Assembly: GCA_035640455.1 (NCBI GenBank)
Contig: DASQWB010000154.1
Span: forward strand, 1-16,693
Length of the DNA stretch: 16,693 nucleotides
Direction of reading: 5' to 3'
DNA from: AC-50 sp035640455
GTDB taxonomy: Bacteria; Actinomycetota; Thermoleophilia; Gaiellales; Gaiellaceae
Every line of letters begins with the position of its first letter. The first letter of the stretch is position 1. Positions 6,825-14,186 of this stretch are shown here, piece by piece. Below the pieces are notes generated by a model. It saw only the letters and a list, made by a program, of their open reading frames with translations. It was not told the DNA's origin and did no database searches. The position numbers and the translations under genes were made by a program.

Positions 6825-7112
6825 TCAGACTGCCCGGTACCGAACGACGTCGTCCGCCGGGATCTGGGGCGCCTGCGGGATGCCGGCCGGATCTCCAAGG
6901 TACGTCCAAGAGCGGCAGCCGGACGCGGCCACCTTTTCCTTGCGCTCGAGCACGTCAAGCACCCGGACGACCTCCGACGGACGCATCGCATCCAGGTCCA
7001 CCACGAGCTCGGGGACGGTCGGGTTCCCGAGGCGCTCGACCGCGGCGAGTACCACTACCTGGTTGACGGTTAGGCGGGTTGCGCGGCGGGGTGGGTTCGG
7101 ATGGCGACTCAC
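6825..7112 (-). CDS. Small winged-helix DNA-binding protein
   Basis: About 95 residues. The core, RLTVNQVVVLAAVERLG followed by PTVPELVVDLDAMRPSEVVR, VLDVLERKEKVAASG and CRSWTYLGDP, has the spacing of a winged helix: helix, recognition helix, then the wing. MarR- or replication-related winged helices share this shape; I cannot place it in a named family. GTG at 7112 (VSRHPNPPRR) is preferred because AGGGAAG lies just upstream on this strand. A longer frame to 7193 has no such signal. It precedes the HAD/phosphoribosyltransferase gene on the same strand with a 108-nt gap, so it could regulate that gene or belong to its transcript. The interval 7113-7350 upstream holds no gene I can support. 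Confidence 0.65.
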   Translation of the reverse strand: MSRHPNPPRRATRLTVNQVVVLAAVERLGNPTVPELVVDLDAMRPSEVVRVLDVLERKEKVAASGCRSWTYLGDPAGIPQAPQIPADDVVRYRAV

Positions 7113-7350
7113 TAGGGCTTCCCTGGTAGAGCTCTTTTGGTCGAGTTCGCAAAACCCTAGCATATGTCGAACGAGCACGGCTGCCCACACCACGGTAGCC
7201 GTCTATAACCTTGATTCGGAGCACCCTCGTTCATGCCGGGCAGGTGACAACGACCTCTCGGGCGATCTCCAGATCGTGGTCGAGACTAGTCCCAGGCCCA
7301 ACAGGTGCGCATCCTGGAGGCGCCGCCCCATTCATTAGAGAGGATTGTTC

Positions 7351-7379
7351 TTGCGTTCGTGTTTCGCATCCAGTAAGAT
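7351..7379 (+). promoter_or_regulatory. Sigma70-type promoter for the ParB/methyltransferase operon
   Basis: TTGCGT (7351-7356), a 17-bp spacer, then TAAGAT (7374-7379). Transcription would start near 7386. An AAAGGTGG ribosome binding site follows at 7397-7404, 6 nt before the ATG at 7411. This is the clearest promoter and start arrangement in the window. Confidence 0.6.
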
Positions 7380-7410
7380 GTTTGCATCATCAACCGAAAG
7401 GTGGCTAGTG

Positions 7411-8442
7411 ATGGCTCCCCGTAACACCCGCACCACACATCCGGCGATTTCGCCGCAGGTAGAGCAGATGCTCGTGGCTCGCAACATCGACTACGACTTC
7501 GAGCCGAATGTGCGCATCTCGGAGATCCGCGACGCCGAGGGTAACCAGGTCAGGTTCCGCGAGCACCGAGCCACGAAGGATCAGGTGCAGAAGTACGCGA
7601 CTGCCATGAAGCATGGCGCCACGTTTCCGGCGATCGTGCTCAATGACGCCAACGAGCTCATCGACGGGAACACGCGCCGCGCGGCCGCGCTGAAGAACGG
7701 ATACGACACGATCGCGGCGTACATCTGTCACGGGACGACGCCGCTCGAGAACCGGTCGCTCTCGGTCGAGCTGAACCAGTCGAACGGCCAGAGCATGACG
7801 GATGCCGAGATCCGCGCCTTCATCGAGCGTGCGGTCATGGACGGGCAGCATCCCGAGATCAAGACACTCTCCCGGATGACCGGTGTGCGTGACACGAAGA
7901 TCGGCCGCTGGATCGCCGAGACGCAGTTTCGCTCCCGCGCGGCGCGCGAGGCCATCACGGACGCGCATGTGGATGTCCTCCCCGACAGCACGCGCGCTGC
8001 GCTGAACGTCACGCGCTTGGCGCCGGTCTTCAAGGAGCTCACGACGCTGGCGGCGGAGGCGCGGATGCCGGCGAACGACGTGAAGAAGGTCGTGACGTCG
8101 GTCAACTCTGCACCGTCGGAGGCCGAGGCTCTCGCCATCATCGAAGGCGAGCGGCGCTCGCGTGCGAGCGAGCTCCGCGCTGTTGCGTCCGGCTTCAAGC
8201 CGCGCGAGCACCGGAGCAAGGGCTCGGCGCAGCACATCGGTGGTCTGCTGAGGTTCAAGGTCGAAGACCTGCTCGACGTTGCGGCCGAGAAGCAGTTCGA
8301 GACCTACGACCGGATGAAGTCGCTGCGCGATCGCCTGAACGCCGTGGTCGAGCGGGCGGAGCGCGAGTGGGACCTCACGCCGCCGGAAGACGACTCAGTC
8401 ACCTCGGCCGGCGCGGCGCTCGCCAGCGCTGCCTCCTCGTAG
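7411..8442 (+). CDS. ParB-like N-terminal domain protein, copy 1
   Basis: A 343-residue protein. A ParB/sulfiredoxin-fold N-terminal domain covers roughly residues 30-110, ending in FPAIVLNDANELIDGNTRRAAAL; the DGNTR..A box (85-93) is the ParB phosphate-binding signature. A helix-turn-helix-like segment follows (TLSRMTGVRDTKIGRWIAE), as in chromosomal and plasmid ParB. The C-terminal part (HIGGLLRFKVEDLLDVA, then a helix ending AEREWDL) is shared with the next gene but is not a family I can name. Known ParB-fold proteins bind DNA, hydrolyse CTP or act as nucleases; none of these can be assigned here. ATG at 7411 has a strong ribosome binding site, so an in-frame upstream ATG-type start at 7345 is rejected. 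No parA lies nearby. Confidence 0.85.
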   Translation: MAPRNTRTTHPAISPQVEQMLVARNIDYDFEPNVRISEIRDAEGNQVRFREHRATKDQVQKYATAMKHGATFPAIVLNDANELIDGNTRRAAALKNGYDTIAAYICHGTTPLENRSLSVELNQSNGQSMTDAEIRAFIERAVMDGQHPEIKTLSRMTGVRDTKIGRWIAETQFRSRAAREAITDAHVDVLPDSTRAALNVTRLAPVFKELTTLAAEARMPANDVKKVVTSVNSAPSEAEALAIIEGERRSRASELRAVASGFKPREHRSKGSAQHIGGLLRFKVEDLLDVAAEKQFETYDRMKSLRDRLNAVVERAEREWDLTPPEDDSVTSAGAALASAASS

Positions 8443-8463
8443 TCGCGAGAGGAGCGGACGAGC

Positions 8464-9459
8464 ATGACCAACCAAGAGGCGATGAACCGCGGCGCCCACC
8501 CGGCGTCCTCCGCACGCACGGAGGCCATCCTCGCCGAACGCCACATCGTGTACTCGTTCGAGCCGAACCTTGCGCTCGACGCGATCCAGATGCCCGAAGG
8601 ACACCAGGTCCGCTTGATCGAGCACCGTGCGCCGAAAGACCTGGTGAGCACCTACGCCGTGCAGATGCGGCAGGGGGCCGTCTTCCCGGCGATCGTCGTC
8701 ACCGACTCGTTCGGGGTAATCGACGGCAACACTCGGCTTACGGCTGCGATGAAGTGCCGCGCGAAATCGATCCCAGCGTACGTGTGCTTCGCCATGTCGG
8801 CGTTGGAGATTCGTTCGCTCTCGATCGAGCTCAACCAGATCCACGGACAGCGGATGACGAGCAGCGAGATCCGCAACTTCGTCGTTAGCTGCGTACGCAG
8901 CGGCGTCGCAGTTGAGCCCACGATCTGCGCGCGTATCACGGGGGTGAAGGCCTCGGCGATCGCTCGCTGGATGACGATCGAACACTGTCGAGCGCGCGCT
9001 GCAGCACACGGAGCGTCGATCGACGGAGCGTCCGACTCCGCCATCGCCGCTGTTGCAACGGCGCGTCTCGACCGCGTCTTCGTCGAGCTGGTCGCCGCAG
9101 CGACGACCGGACACGCGTCAGCCTCACGACTGCGTGCGATCGCCTCCGAAGCGAACTCCGCGGCATCGGAGGCGGAGGCCGTGGCCGTGGTCACTCGCGA
9201 GAACGAGGCAGCGACCCTCGGCGCGGATCCCCAGGCCTCGTCCCGTCGAAGCCATGGGTCGGCGTTTCACGTTGGGGGCCTCCTCCGGTTCGCGGTCGAC
9301 GATCTCCTCGACGTCGCACCGGACAGGCAGCACGCGACGTACACCAACATCTGCATGGTTCGCGACCTCCTCGATGCGACAGTCTCCGCCGCTGAGAGGG
9401 AGTGGAGACTCGACGGGTCTGCGGCACGGAAGCCCGAAGAACTGGTACAGGTCGCGTAG
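8464..9459 (+). CDS. ParB-like N-terminal domain protein, copy 2 (paralogue)
   Basis: A 331-residue paralogue of the preceding protein along its full length. Shared blocks include DYDF/VYSFEPN near residue 30, the FPAIV...IDGNTR..AA box (here 87-95), SLSIELNQ-GQ-MT-SEIR, a helix-turn-helix-like ITGVKASAIARWM, and the C-terminal HVGGLLRFAVDDLLDVAP ending AEREWRL. AGAGGAG at 8448-8454 sits 9 nt before the ATG at 8464. The gene follows copy 1 after 21 nt and is clearly cotranscribed. The two copies have diverged considerably, so the duplication is old and both are probably kept for distinct jobs, perhaps as a heterodimer (inference). Confidence 0.84.
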   Translation: MTNQEAMNRGAHPASSARTEAILAERHIVYSFEPNLALDAIQMPEGHQVRLIEHRAPKDLVSTYAVQMRQGAVFPAIVVTDSFGVIDGNTRLTAAMKCRAKSIPAYVCFAMSALEIRSLSIELNQIHGQRMTSSEIRNFVVSCVRSGVAVEPTICARITGVKASAIARWMTIEHCRARAAAHGASIDGASDSAIAAVATARLDRVFVELVAAATTGHASASRLRAIASEANSAASEAEAVAVVTRENEAATLGADPQASSRRSHGSAFHVGGLLRFAVDDLLDVAPDRQHATYTNICMVRDLLDATVSAAEREWRLDGSAARKPEELVQVA

Positions 9460-10647
9460 ATGGCTAGGGCGAAGGTCGAGCTCCCGCCGGACAACGGCGC
9501 CCGGATCGCCATCTACGACGGGATGTGCGAGATCGCCGGCTCGCCGCGCGCAAAGCAGCGTGTGATACCAGCGGATCAGCTCTTCGAGCAGGTGATCGGG
9601 CGTCTACGCATCCTCGTTCCGCGCGAGCTGCACCTTTCGGGCGAGCGACGATACTTCGACGAGAAGCTGAGCGTGTGCGTTGAAGCAGATATCGCGCGCA
9701 GAAGAGGCGATGGCCTCACGCTGGGAGACCATGTCCCGCTCATCCAGTATCTAGACGGAAAGCCCCGGCCGTACACGGCAGGATTGCAGGCGGCACGTGC
9801 GCGGGTCGAACGCGATGACGCGGCGCTTCGCCGTGCCGGCTTCGACGTTCGCAAGCTCGTGCCGACCCTCTCGGATGCGCGACGGTCAACCGGCTTCCAG
9901 CTGCTCGTCGATTCGATGCGCGAACACGGCTACCTGAAGCAGTTCCCAATCCTCCGCGGCGCCGACGGCGAGGTCGTTGACGGTCGTGCTCGGATTGCGG
10001 CCGCGGCGGTTGCAGGCGTCCCGCCCGTCGAGATGGCAGAGGAGCATTGGCCACCCAATCGCCTCGACACGCCACTCCACCGTGTGCTGCTGCTGCTCGC
10101 CGTGAACGCGGCTCGCATCAGCGACGACGTCCGGAACAGCGTGCTGGAGGCCGTCGCCGACAAGACCGGGCGACCCTGGACGGAGACCGAGTCAGACCTC
10201 CTGTTTACCCGAGACTGGAGGCGCGCTGCTCGGAAGTCATACGTCGCCGACTTCGAGGTCGAAGAAGTTCCGTTCCGGCCCGACCAGCCTGAACCCAAGG
10301 TCCCGATCACAACAAACGACCGCGTTCGGGTTGGAATGCGCAAGCTGGTCGAGGCGGCAGGTCTGTCGAACTACAAGATCGGGACGGAGCTGCGCGCGCA
10401 CGGGATCATCGAGGAACGTGCACGGACACAGCTGACGTCGAAGCCCGCGATCTTCGTCGAGATCTCGAACGCGATCGAGGGCATCGAGAAGATGCAGGCT
10501 TACCGCCACGAGAAGAAGCTGAAGCTCGACCCACAGTGGGAAGTGGTCAAGCAGTGGCTCATCGACCAACGGCGCGCACGAACCGGTGCGGCGAGCGCCG
10601 AGGAGAACGCGCCAGACCGACTTCAGCCAGCAGCGCAGCACGCCTGA
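9460..10647 (+). CDS. Divergent ParB-like protein
   Basis: A 395-residue protein whose ATG follows the previous TAG with no gap (TAGATG), indicating coupled translation. A ParB-like domain lies in the middle (about residues 115-195): RAGFDVRKLVPTLSDARRS, GFQLLVDSMREHGYLKQFP, then VVDGRARIAAAAVAG (172-186), matching the DGxxRxxA box. About 100 residues precede it (EIAGSPRAKQRVIPADQLFEQ and onward) that I do not recognise. The C-terminal 200 residues include a helical segment, LVEAAGLSNYKIGTELRAHG, that looks like a helix-turn-helix, and a basic end. It is not a third tandem copy of the two upstream genes, since their C-terminal LLRF-DLLDVA domain is missing. The function is unknown; a DNA-binding partner of the adjacent methyltransferase is plausible. 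Confidence 0.75.
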   Translation: MARAKVELPPDNGARIAIYDGMCEIAGSPRAKQRVIPADQLFEQVIGRLRILVPRELHLSGERRYFDEKLSVCVEADIARRRGDGLTLGDHVPLIQYLDGKPRPYTAGLQAARARVERDDAALRRAGFDVRKLVPTLSDARRSTGFQLLVDSMREHGYLKQFPILRGADGEVVDGRARIAAAAVAGVPPVEMAEEHWPPNRLDTPLHRVLLLLAVNAARISDDVRNSVLEAVADKTGRPWTETESDLLFTRDWRRAARKSYVADFEVEEVPFRPDQPEPKVPITTNDRVRVGMRKLVEAAGLSNYKIGTELRAHGIIEERARTQLTSKPAIFVEISNAIEGIEKMQAYRHEKKLKLDPQWEVVKQWLIDQRRARTGAASAEENAPDRLQPAAQHA

Positions 10648-10678
10648 CCGCGGTCGCGGGTATTCCCCCGCCGACCCC

Positions 10679-10684
10679 TATATC
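10679..10684 (+). promoter_or_regulatory. -10 element for a leaderless methyltransferase mRNA
   Basis: TATATC lies 8 nt before the GTG start at 10693, the distance expected between a -10 box and a transcription start. There is no Shine-Dalgarno sequence between them (TTGTTTC-type sequence instead). A leaderless transcript starting at the GTG would explain both. No convincing -35 is visible. Confidence 0.45.
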
Positions 10685-10692
10685 GTTGTTTC

Positions 10693-12051
10693 GTGCCTAC
10701 TTTCGAGTGCGCCCGCCGCGACATCAAGCCGCAGTCTCCCGTGACGGCATGGTTGAGGCGCGACCAGCTCACCGACGGCGACCTCAGTCGTTCATTTGAC
10801 GTCGACCTCGCCGCGGCGCTCGTAGGCATGAGCCGCAGCTACATCGCGCGAGCGTTCGGACACCCCGGCGGCCGGCCCCGCACGCTCACACTCGAGCAGA
10901 TTCTTCACCTCCTGGAGCTGGACGACTTCCAGGAGACATTCGTGCCGCGCAGCAGGATCCCCGAATATCTGCTGTCACTCGGTGAGCCTGAGCGAGACGC
11001 GAGGGTCGAGTCTGCGGAGGACGTCGCGATCGTGCACGGGAACGCCCTATCGCTTATCCGGCGTCTCGACGCCGCCTCCGTGCGCTGTGTCGTAACGTCA
11101 AGCCCGTACTGGGGGATGCGGCTATACGACAACCTGCGCGACATCGCGTGGGCCGACGGCGAGCGCTGCCCCTTCGGGTTCGAACAGACCCCGGAGGGCT
11201 TCATCAGGCATACCGTCGAGTTCCTGTATGCGCTGAAGCCGGTGTTAGCGAAGGACGCCTCGGTGTGGTGGAACTTGATGGACACCTACAACACGAGGAC
11301 GCCAATCCGGGGCAACGCGCGAGAGCGCCTCGAGGCCATGAATGGAACGCCGGACTACTTGCGCGGATGGACCGAGCATTTCGCAGTGCGCCACAGCGCC
11401 GGCCACGCCTACCTCGACGACGGGGAGCAGGCCTCGATCCCTTGGCGCGTCGCCGAGCGCGCGTCGCGCATCGGCTACAAACTCAAGAGCCTGATCACGT
11501 GGCGTAAAGACTGGTCAGTTCCAGAGCCCGTGAAGACCCGCGTTACCCGCCAAGCCGAATACGTCCTCCAACTCGCGATCGGCCAGCCGATCTTCAACAA
11601 ACTTGCCTGGCAGCAGCTCCCTCCGCGCCTGGGAGGCGCTAACCCGCAGTACGAGTCGATCGAGAAGATCACCGACGTGTGGTGCCTGCCAACGTCGGGA
11701 GGAAAGAACGGCCACGGCGCCGAGTTCCCGCTCTCACTGCCCGGGCGCTGCATCGCTCTCTCTACGCAGCCGGGCGACCTCGTCATCGACCCCTTCATAG
11801 GCTCGGGTACCACCGCTCTCGCGGCGCTCGAACTGAAGCGTCGCTGCATTGGGTTTGACATCAGCGACGAGTACGTCCGGCTCGCCAACGAGCGGGTAGC
11901 TGCAGCCCGGATGCGTGACGTCGCACTTTGGGATGACGACCGAACCACCCCGAAGGGCTCAGCGATCAACGGCGCAGGCCACAACGGCGCTGATGCCGGC
12001 CCCTTAGTTCCGTTGGCAAGAAAGCGTTCCGGGCGCCCGACGCCGTCCTGA
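10693..12051 (+). CDS. Site-specific DNA methyltransferase (beta-class, N4-C or N6-A)
   Basis: A 452-residue amino-methyltransferase of the N6_N4 type. Motif IV (TSSPYWGMRLY, 135-145) precedes the AdoMet-binding motif I (DPFIGSGTTALAAL, 366-379), the order of the beta class. The TSSPYW form, with YW and a G-x-R tail, is closer to N4-cytosine enzymes; the usual S-P-P-Y has Ser in place of the first proline. After motif I comes GFDISDEYVRLANERV. Residues 30-95 form an N-terminal helical domain with an HTH-like stretch (AAALVGMSRSYIARAFG), unlike a bare methyltransferase. The GTG start at 10693 lacks a ribosome binding site. It follows the three ParB-like genes on the same strand after 45 nt; no cognate nuclease follows. 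Confidence 0.92.
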   Translation: MPTFECARRDIKPQSPVTAWLRRDQLTDGDLSRSFDVDLAAALVGMSRSYIARAFGHPGGRPRTLTLEQILHLLELDDFQETFVPRSRIPEYLLSLGEPERDARVESAEDVAIVHGNALSLIRRLDAASVRCVVTSSPYWGMRLYDNLRDIAWADGERCPFGFEQTPEGFIRHTVEFLYALKPVLAKDASVWWNLMDTYNTRTPIRGNARERLEAMNGTPDYLRGWTEHFAVRHSAGHAYLDDGEQASIPWRVAERASRIGYKLKSLITWRKDWSVPEPVKTRVTRQAEYVLQLAIGQPIFNKLAWQQLPPRLGGANPQYESIEKITDVWCLPTSGGKNGHGAEFPLSLPGRCIALSTQPGDLVIDPFIGSGTTALAALELKRRCIGFDISDEYVRLANERVAAARMRDVALWDDDRTTPKGSAINGAGHNGADAGPLVPLARKRSGRPTPS

Positions 12052-12231
12052 TCGACTGGCTCGCGATCCTAGAAACTCGTCCAGCCAAGCAGTCGACAGA
12101 CTCGCTAGATCAGCCCAGTCTTGATCGCCGCCGCGTCACCGTTTGCGACGTTCCAGTGCCGGTCGCGAATCAGAGAGCGGGCGCCTCCAGCGCGCGTTGC
12201 ATCACCGCCTTTGCACCTCTGACAACGTTGC

Positions 12232-12324
12232 TCAGCGGTGGAGGGCGTAGCGCAGCAGATAGCCACCGAACAGTGTGAGCCGGTGCCAGCGCGTGAACTG
12301 CGGCTGTTTCTCGACGACCGCGTC
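12232..12324 (-). other. Possible 3' end of a gene cut by the insertion sequence
   Basis: On the minus strand the frame entering from the insertion sequence reads VVEKQPQFTRWHRLTLFGGY then LLRYALHR and a TGA (12232-12234). The composition is protein-like and it stops cleanly, but I do not recognise the family and cannot match it to sequence on the far side of the insertion. The remaining interval 12052-12231 between the methyltransferase and this fragment shows no gene I can support. Confidence 0.25.
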
Positions 12325-12342
12325 GGGTGCACAAACTCGCTC
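12325..12342 (+). repeat. Left terminal inverted repeat of the insertion sequence
   Basis: GGGTGCACAAACTCGCTC; matches the reverse complement of the right end at 16 of 18 positions (differences at positions 6 and 16). Confidence 0.8.
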
Positions 12343-12343
12343 C

Positions 12344-13422
12344 TCACGCCGCGGCTTCGTATTCGTGGAGCAAGCCGCCGAGGAGGTCGCGCCGCCTGAC
12401 CCGTGGCGGATCGAGAGTTGTTGTCGGAGAAGGATCGTTTCCGCTGATGCGCTCCGGCGGTCGCAGGTCGAGCGCTCGGTGTGGACGCTGCTCGTTGAAG
12501 TGGCGGACGTAGACGCGGAGGACGTGGTCGAGCTGGCCGCGACCGAAGATCAGCAGCCGGTCGAGGCACTCCCTGCGCACGCTGCCGACCCAGCGTTCGG
12601 CGTAGGCGTTCGCGTTCGGCGCCTGGATCGGCGTCCGGACGATCTCGATGCCGGTGCTGCGAAAGACGCTGTCGAAGGCACGGCTGAACTTCGTGTCCCG
12701 GTCGTGGATCAGAAAGCGTGGCCGCTGGCCGCGCTCGTCGAGGTCCATGAGCAGGTTGCGTGCCTGCTGGTTCATCCAGGCCGTATCCGGCGTGCTCGTA
12801 CAAGCGACGTACTCAACCCGGCGCGTCCCGATGGAGACGAAGAACAAGACGTACACGCGCCGCAACCAGACGGTGTCGACGGTGAACAAGTCACAGGCCA
12901 GGATCGTGTGTCCGTGCTGGCGCAGGAACGACCGCCAGCTGGAGGCGACACGCTCGGGCGCCGGCGGGACGCCAGCACGGGCGAGCACGTTCCGCACCAG
13001 CGTCGCCGAACCGCGATCCCGAGCTTGCGCAACTCGCCGACGATCCGGGCGTAGCCCCAGTGACTGTTCTCCCGCGCGAGCCGCAGGATCAGCTGGCGTA
13101 CCTCGACCTCGACAGGTGGCCGGCCCGGCCGCCTGTGCGGATATGTCCAACGCCTCGCGACGATCCGCCGGTGCCAGCGCAGCAACGTCTCGGGCGTGAC
13201 CAGGAACGCCCGCCACGAGCGACGAGGCATCACCCGACTCAGGGCCGCCAGTACCAGCCGGTCGCTCTCCGTCAGCTGCGGGCGCCGCGCCTGCCGCCGC
13301 AGGATCGACAGCTCGTGGCGCAGCAGCAGAAGCTCGAGTTCCTTCGAGCCGTCGCCTCGCGCGAGCAACAAAACAAGCGCGAACAGCCGGCAGGCGACGA
13401 GGTAAACGAACGACACGAGCAC
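12344..13422 (-). pseudogene. rve-core (DDE) transposase, frameshifted
   Basis: The N-terminal half, from a GTG at 13422 with GGAGG 6 nt upstream (13429-13433), reads LVSFVYLVACRLFALVLLLA, ELSILRRQARRPQL and an HTH region ending RIVGELRKLGIAV. The C-terminal half lies in another frame: SATLVRNVLARAGVPP, ACDLFTVDTVWLRR, HDRDTKF, and NAYAERWVGSVRRECLDRLL, giving the D, D, E catalytic triad. The frames meet at about 13008-13010, where GCG-GTT-CGG should read GTN-TCG, so one base appears lost. Intact relatives of this integrase-core family are single ORFs of about 360 residues, so a programmed shift is unlikely. Transposases of this type occur in IS3/IS481-like elements; I do not assign a family. 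Confidence 0.85.
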
Positions 13423-13499
13423 AGGCAGCCTCCAAGGACGGGAGCGCCGACGCTACCCGCCCTCCTCCAGCCAAGACTTCCAGCACCGCACCGCCTCAC

Positions 13500-13517
13500 G
13501 ACCGAGTTTGTACACCC
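13500..13517 (-). repeat. Right terminal inverted repeat of the insertion sequence
   Basis: Its reverse complement is GGGTGTACAAACTCGGTC, pairing with 12325-12342. It lies 78 bp upstream of the transposase start. Confidence 0.8.
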
Positions 13518-13530
13518 CACGGGTTGCGCA

Positions 13531-13562
13531 CGTGCGGCTAGACGCCGCACGGCTGCTCTTTT
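13531..13562 (+). terminator. Intrinsic terminator just right of the insertion sequence
   Basis: CGTGCGGC (13531-13538), loop TAGAC, GCCGCACG (13544-13551): a perfect 8-bp stem followed by GCTGCTCTTTT. It is oriented to stop + strand transcripts. No intact + strand gene lies immediately upstream, so it may have ended a transcript now separated from it by the insertion. Confidence 0.55.
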
Positions 13563-13737
13563 CCCCTCGGACGTCGATCGTGGCTGCAGCTTTAGGCCCG
13601 CCTCAGGCCGATTGAAGTCACTCTCGAGCGCTACCTGGTAGGCGAGCCGGCGCCTCCGGTGGCCCGACGCCGGCCTACGGGCAGGGCTCCACTTAGGCCG
13701 CCGCCGAGGCACAGGCCGTCGCGAGCAGCGGGGCTGC

Positions 13738-13800
13738 CTGATCGAGGAGGCGGTCGAGCTGTTCCTCGGCGAGATGCGCCACCTCGTCGAGACCGCATGA
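13738..13800 (+). other. Possible C-terminal gene fragment
   Basis: The frame LIEEAVELFLGEMRHLVETA ends at a TGA (13798-13800). It is amphipathic and protein-like, with no start codon or recognisable upstream part. I do not identify a family. Apart from the terminator, the surrounding interval 13563-13867 shows nothing else I can support. Confidence 0.2.
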
Positions 13801-13867
13801 CCGCTCGTGCTCCTCTGCACGCTGCCGATGGGCACGTCGCTCAGTGGCCGGTTGCGCCGGATGCCGT

Positions 13868-13892
13868 AACAATCGTGAGAGCGCCGATTGTT
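13868..13892. repeat. Perfect 8-bp inverted repeat
   Basis: AACAATCG (13868-13875) and CGATTGTT (13885-13892) around a 9-nt centre. It is AT-richer than its surroundings. It is not followed by a T-tract, so an operator-like protein-binding site is as likely as an RNA hairpin. It lies about 80 bp upstream of the DUF2188-like remnant. Confidence 0.4.
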
Positions 13893-13974
13893 GTCCCGTC
13901 GGTGATCTGTCCTTGTTGGACCGCAAGTGCCGCTCCCCCGCCAGCGCTTGGTACGATACGAACACCAGTTCGCT

Positions 13975-14186
13975 ATGACAGGGCAACGACACGTCGTCCG
14001 ACGCCCCGACGGCCAATGGGCCGATGAGCGAGACGGCGCCGACGCCCAAACCGGCTCTTCGACACCCAGCAGGAACCGATCGACAGCGCCCGCCAAACCT
14101 CCCGCAACCAAGGAGGCGGCGGCGGATTTGCAGGACCGACCGAGCGCGGCCGCCGATGGCGCCGCGCCAAAAAAGGGGTCGGTTGA
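13975..14186 (+). pseudogene. Frameshifted DUF2188-like small protein
   Basis: An ATG at 13975 opens MTGQRHVVRRPDGQWADERDGA, the start of DUF2188 proteins (xRHVVPxPDGGW). The expected continuation appears in another frame from about 14058: FDTQQEPIDSARQTSRNQGG, matching the family's DTQxEAIxxARxxxxNxGGG block. One small indel near 14050-14058 breaks the frame, and the usual HGRDGRI tail is degraded (a TGA follows at 14184). DUF2188 proteins are small and of unknown function. Between here and 14405 I see no convincing gene. Confidence 0.55.

Larger units (their letters stand above)
12325..13517 (-). mobile_element. Insertion sequence, about 1.19 kb, with terminal inverted repeats
   Basis: It is bounded by imperfect 18-bp inverted repeats (12325-12342 and 13500-13517, 16 of 18 positions matching) and encodes one rve-type transposase whose stop codon lies just inside the left repeat. 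I find no target-site duplication at either edge, which suggests an old insertion or a later rearrangement. The transposase is frameshifted, so the element is probably immobile by itself. Confidence 0.8.

Noticed and set aside
5697..7073. Long + frame of 458 residues opposite the HAD/phosphoribosyltransferase gene
   Set aside because: Arg-rich shadow with no motif; the minus strand has full catalytic motifs.
7411..10647. Chromosome or plasmid partition (parABS) locus
   Set aside because: No parA-type ATPase and no parS-like 16-bp palindromes seen; three ParB-fold genes next to a methyltransferase do not fit a partition cassette.
12105..12803. Minus-strand frame crossing the left end of the insertion sequence
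   Set aside because: Mostly the shadow of the transposase; the part outside the element shows no family I can name.
12344..13422. Programmed ribosomal frameshift in the transposase
   Set aside because: No slippery A or T run at the junction, and relatives of this integrase-core family are single frames; a one-base loss explains it better.
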